The position numbers were made by a program, and so were the translations under genes. Positions 62,800 to 64,000 of a stretch of 64,000 nt of DNA are shown here, one piece after another. This DNA comes from Microbacterium sp. EST19A (GTDB lineage Bacteria; Actinomycetota; Actinomycetes; Actinomycetales; Microbacteriaceae). The stretch is from contig NZ_JAHXYZ010000001.1 of NCBI RefSeq assembly GCF_019969685.1, positions 868,001 through 932,000 of the forward strand, written 5' to 3'. The number at the start of each line of letters is the position of its first letter. Position 1 is the stretch's first letter. The notes under the pieces are model-generated. The model did no database searches. It saw nothing but the letters and a program-made list of their open reading frames with translations, and was not told the DNA's origin.

Positions 62800-64000
62800 A
62801 TGACGTCAAGTATCAGCCTCCCCCGCGTCGCGTCGCTCGGGAAGCCTCCGCTCGCACACCTCCGCCGCGGAGGCGTCAGCGTGGTGTTCGCGGCCGACGC
62901 CTTCGGCGCGCCGGCACTCGTGCACTGGGGTCGGGCGCTCGACGACGCCGACGTCGCCGGCCTGCTCGCCACCGCGGCCCCCGCCGTGATGAACGCCTCG
63001 ATCGACATCCCGCGCTCGTTCTCGATCGCCGCCGGTCGCGCGCACGGGTGGTCGGGAACTCCCGCGATCGAGGCGGATGCCGCGGATGCCGTCGTCGACG
63101 GCTTCACGCTGATCGACACGGATGCCGAGGTGGCACGCGTGCGCTTCACCCTCCGCGATGCGGCCTCACTCGCCGACGCCGTCTTCGCCTACGAACTGGA
63201 CGCGGCCGGCATCCTCCACGCCGCGATCGAGATCCGCAACGCCACGGCCGACCGGGCGATCGACATCCGCGCCGCCCGCGCACTCCTCCCCCTGCCCGCC
63301 CGCGCCGAAGAGGTGCTCGACTTCTCGGGCCGCTGGACGAACGAGCGGCTTCCCCAGCGATCGACCATTCACGACGGCACCTGGCTGCGCTCGTCGCGCC
63401 GCGGCCGTCCCGGTCATGACGCATCGATGCTCACCATGGCCGGCACCTCGGGTTTCCGGTTCCGCTCGGGCGAGATCTGGGCGGCGCACCTGGCGTGGAG
63501 CGGCAACCAGGAGACTCTGGTGGAGCGGCTCCCCGAGGGTGCGGGCGTGCACCGCTCGGTGCTCGGCTCCGGCGAGCTCGTCGATGCCGGCGAGGTGCGC
63601 CTTCAGCCCGGTGACACCTACCGGGCGCCCGAGGTGCTGTTCGTCTGGAGCGACGAGGGGATCGACGGCGTGACCGCGCGACTGCACACCTTCATCCGCT
63701 CGCGTGCGGACCATCCCCGGTCGCCCCGTCCGCTGCTGCTGAACACCTGGGAGGCCGTGTACTTCGACCACGACCTCGAGAAGCTCTCGGCCCTCGCCGC
63801 CTCCGCCGCCGAGCTCGGCGTGGAGCGGTTCGTGCTCGACGACGGCTGGTTCCGCGCCCGCCGCGACGATCACGCCGGACTCGGCGACTGGTTCGTCGAC
63901 GGCGACGTCTGGCCGAGCGGTCTGCGGCCGCTGTCCGACCGGGTCCACGAGCTGGGCATGCAGTTCGGCCTCTGGTTCGAGCCCGAGATGGTGAACCCCG
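62800..64000 (+). CDS. GH36 alpha-galactosidase, N-terminal part (cut by window end)
   Basis: The 400 visible residues cover the N-terminal beta-sandwich of GH36 and the start of the catalytic barrel: RPLLLNTWEAVYFDHDLEKL, VERFVLDDGWFRARRDDHAGLGDW and ELGMQFGLWFEPEMVNP. The nucleophile motif lies beyond the window. No signal peptide is present. It follows the GntR gene by 46 bases in the same direction, and alpha-galactose occurs beside fucose in blood-group-type glycans, so it may belong to the same regulon. ATG 62800 directly follows the AT-rich GATTAATTC. Confidence 0.88.
   Translation, partial: MTSSISLPRVASLGKPPLAHLRRGGVSVVFAADAFGAPALVHWGRALDDADVAGLLATAAPAVMNASIDIPRSFSIAAGRAHGWSGTPAIEADAADAVVDGFTLIDTDAEVARVRFTLRDAASLADAVFAYELDAAGILHAAIEIRNATADRAIDIRAARALLPLPARAEEVLDFSGRWTNERLPQRSTIHDGTWLRSSRRGRPGHDASMLTMAGTSGFRFRSGEIWAAHLAWSGNQETLVERLPEGAGVHRSVLGSGELVDAGEVRLQPGDTYRAPEVLFVWSDEGIDGVTARLHTFIRSRADHPRSPRPLLLNTWEAVYFDHDLEKLSALAASAAELGVERFVLDDGWFRARRDDHAGLGDWFVDGDVWPSGLRPLSDRVHELGMQFGLWFEPEMVNP

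Overview
The window is a high-GC chromosome segment from an actinobacterium, most likely a Microbacterium or a close relative in the Microbacteriaceae. The evidence is the codon use, the dnaK-grpE-dnaJ-hspR operon with HAIR operators, the DUF222/HNH gene, many leaderless promoters, and a saccharolytic gene content dominated by ABC importers of the CUT1 type. It reads as ordinary chromosome: there are no insertion sequences, phage genes, rRNA or CRISPR arrays. One tRNA (Gly, anticodon CCC) is present.

The most striking region is 1490-18108, which I read as a D-arabinan utilisation locus. It has two secreted or surface-anchored DUF4185/GH183 proteins (predicted endo-D-arabinanases), a DUF2961/GH172 protein (predicted exo-alpha-D-arabinofuranosidase), a GH116 protein (predicted exo-beta-D-arabinofuranosidase), a CUT1 importer, an L-fucose/D-arabinose isomerase-like enzyme, an FGGY sugar kinase and a LacI regulator. 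Four near-identical palindromes (GAAATCGATTTC) sit in the promoters of its transcription units. The predicted flow is: polymer cut outside the cell, oligosaccharides imported, trimmed to D-arabinose in the cytoplasm, isomerised to D-ribulose and phosphorylated to D-ribulose 5-phosphate. The same four hydrolase families have been shown to degrade mycobacterial arabinogalactan and lipoarabinomannan. A protein of unknown function (17176-18108) shares an operator with one GH183 gene and is the best candidate for a new component.

Region 18136-22223 is the heat-shock operon with two HspR boxes. Region 22287-25702 holds a lipoprotein, a DUF222/HNH protein, a phosphotransferase and a small membrane protein. 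Region 25742-31352 is an unusual operon joining a CUT1 importer to two flavin-dependent oxidoreductases. Region 31559-37119 holds a second copy of the lipoprotein family, a DUF3817 protein, an AraC regulator, an MFS exporter, a frameshifted lipoprotein gene, and a RIO-type kinase preceded by what looks like a two-state translational attenuator with its own upstream ORF. Region 37181-43913 is a catabolic operon (MFS transporter, amidohydrolase, AruI-like decarboxylase, ureohydrolase), divergent from a duplicated Lrp/AsnC regulator. One junction in it carries a 56-bp tandem duplication.

Region 43977-53551 is mixed: a UMF1 transporter, a CDF metal transporter, two Gly/His-rich winged-helix regulators, two divergent TetR/target pairs with visible operators, dcd, tRNA-Gly, an SDR, a histidine phosphatase and a DUF2165 protein. 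Region 53604-64000 is a second sugar locus, for fucosylated glycans: two divergent GH29 alpha-L-fucosidases, a DUF718 mutarotase, a CUT1 importer, an enolase-superfamily dehydratase, an aldo/keto reductase of L-fucose dehydrogenase type, a GntR regulator and a GH36 alpha-galactosidase cut by the window end. All three importers lack an ATPase gene, so a shared MsiK-like ATPase elsewhere is expected.
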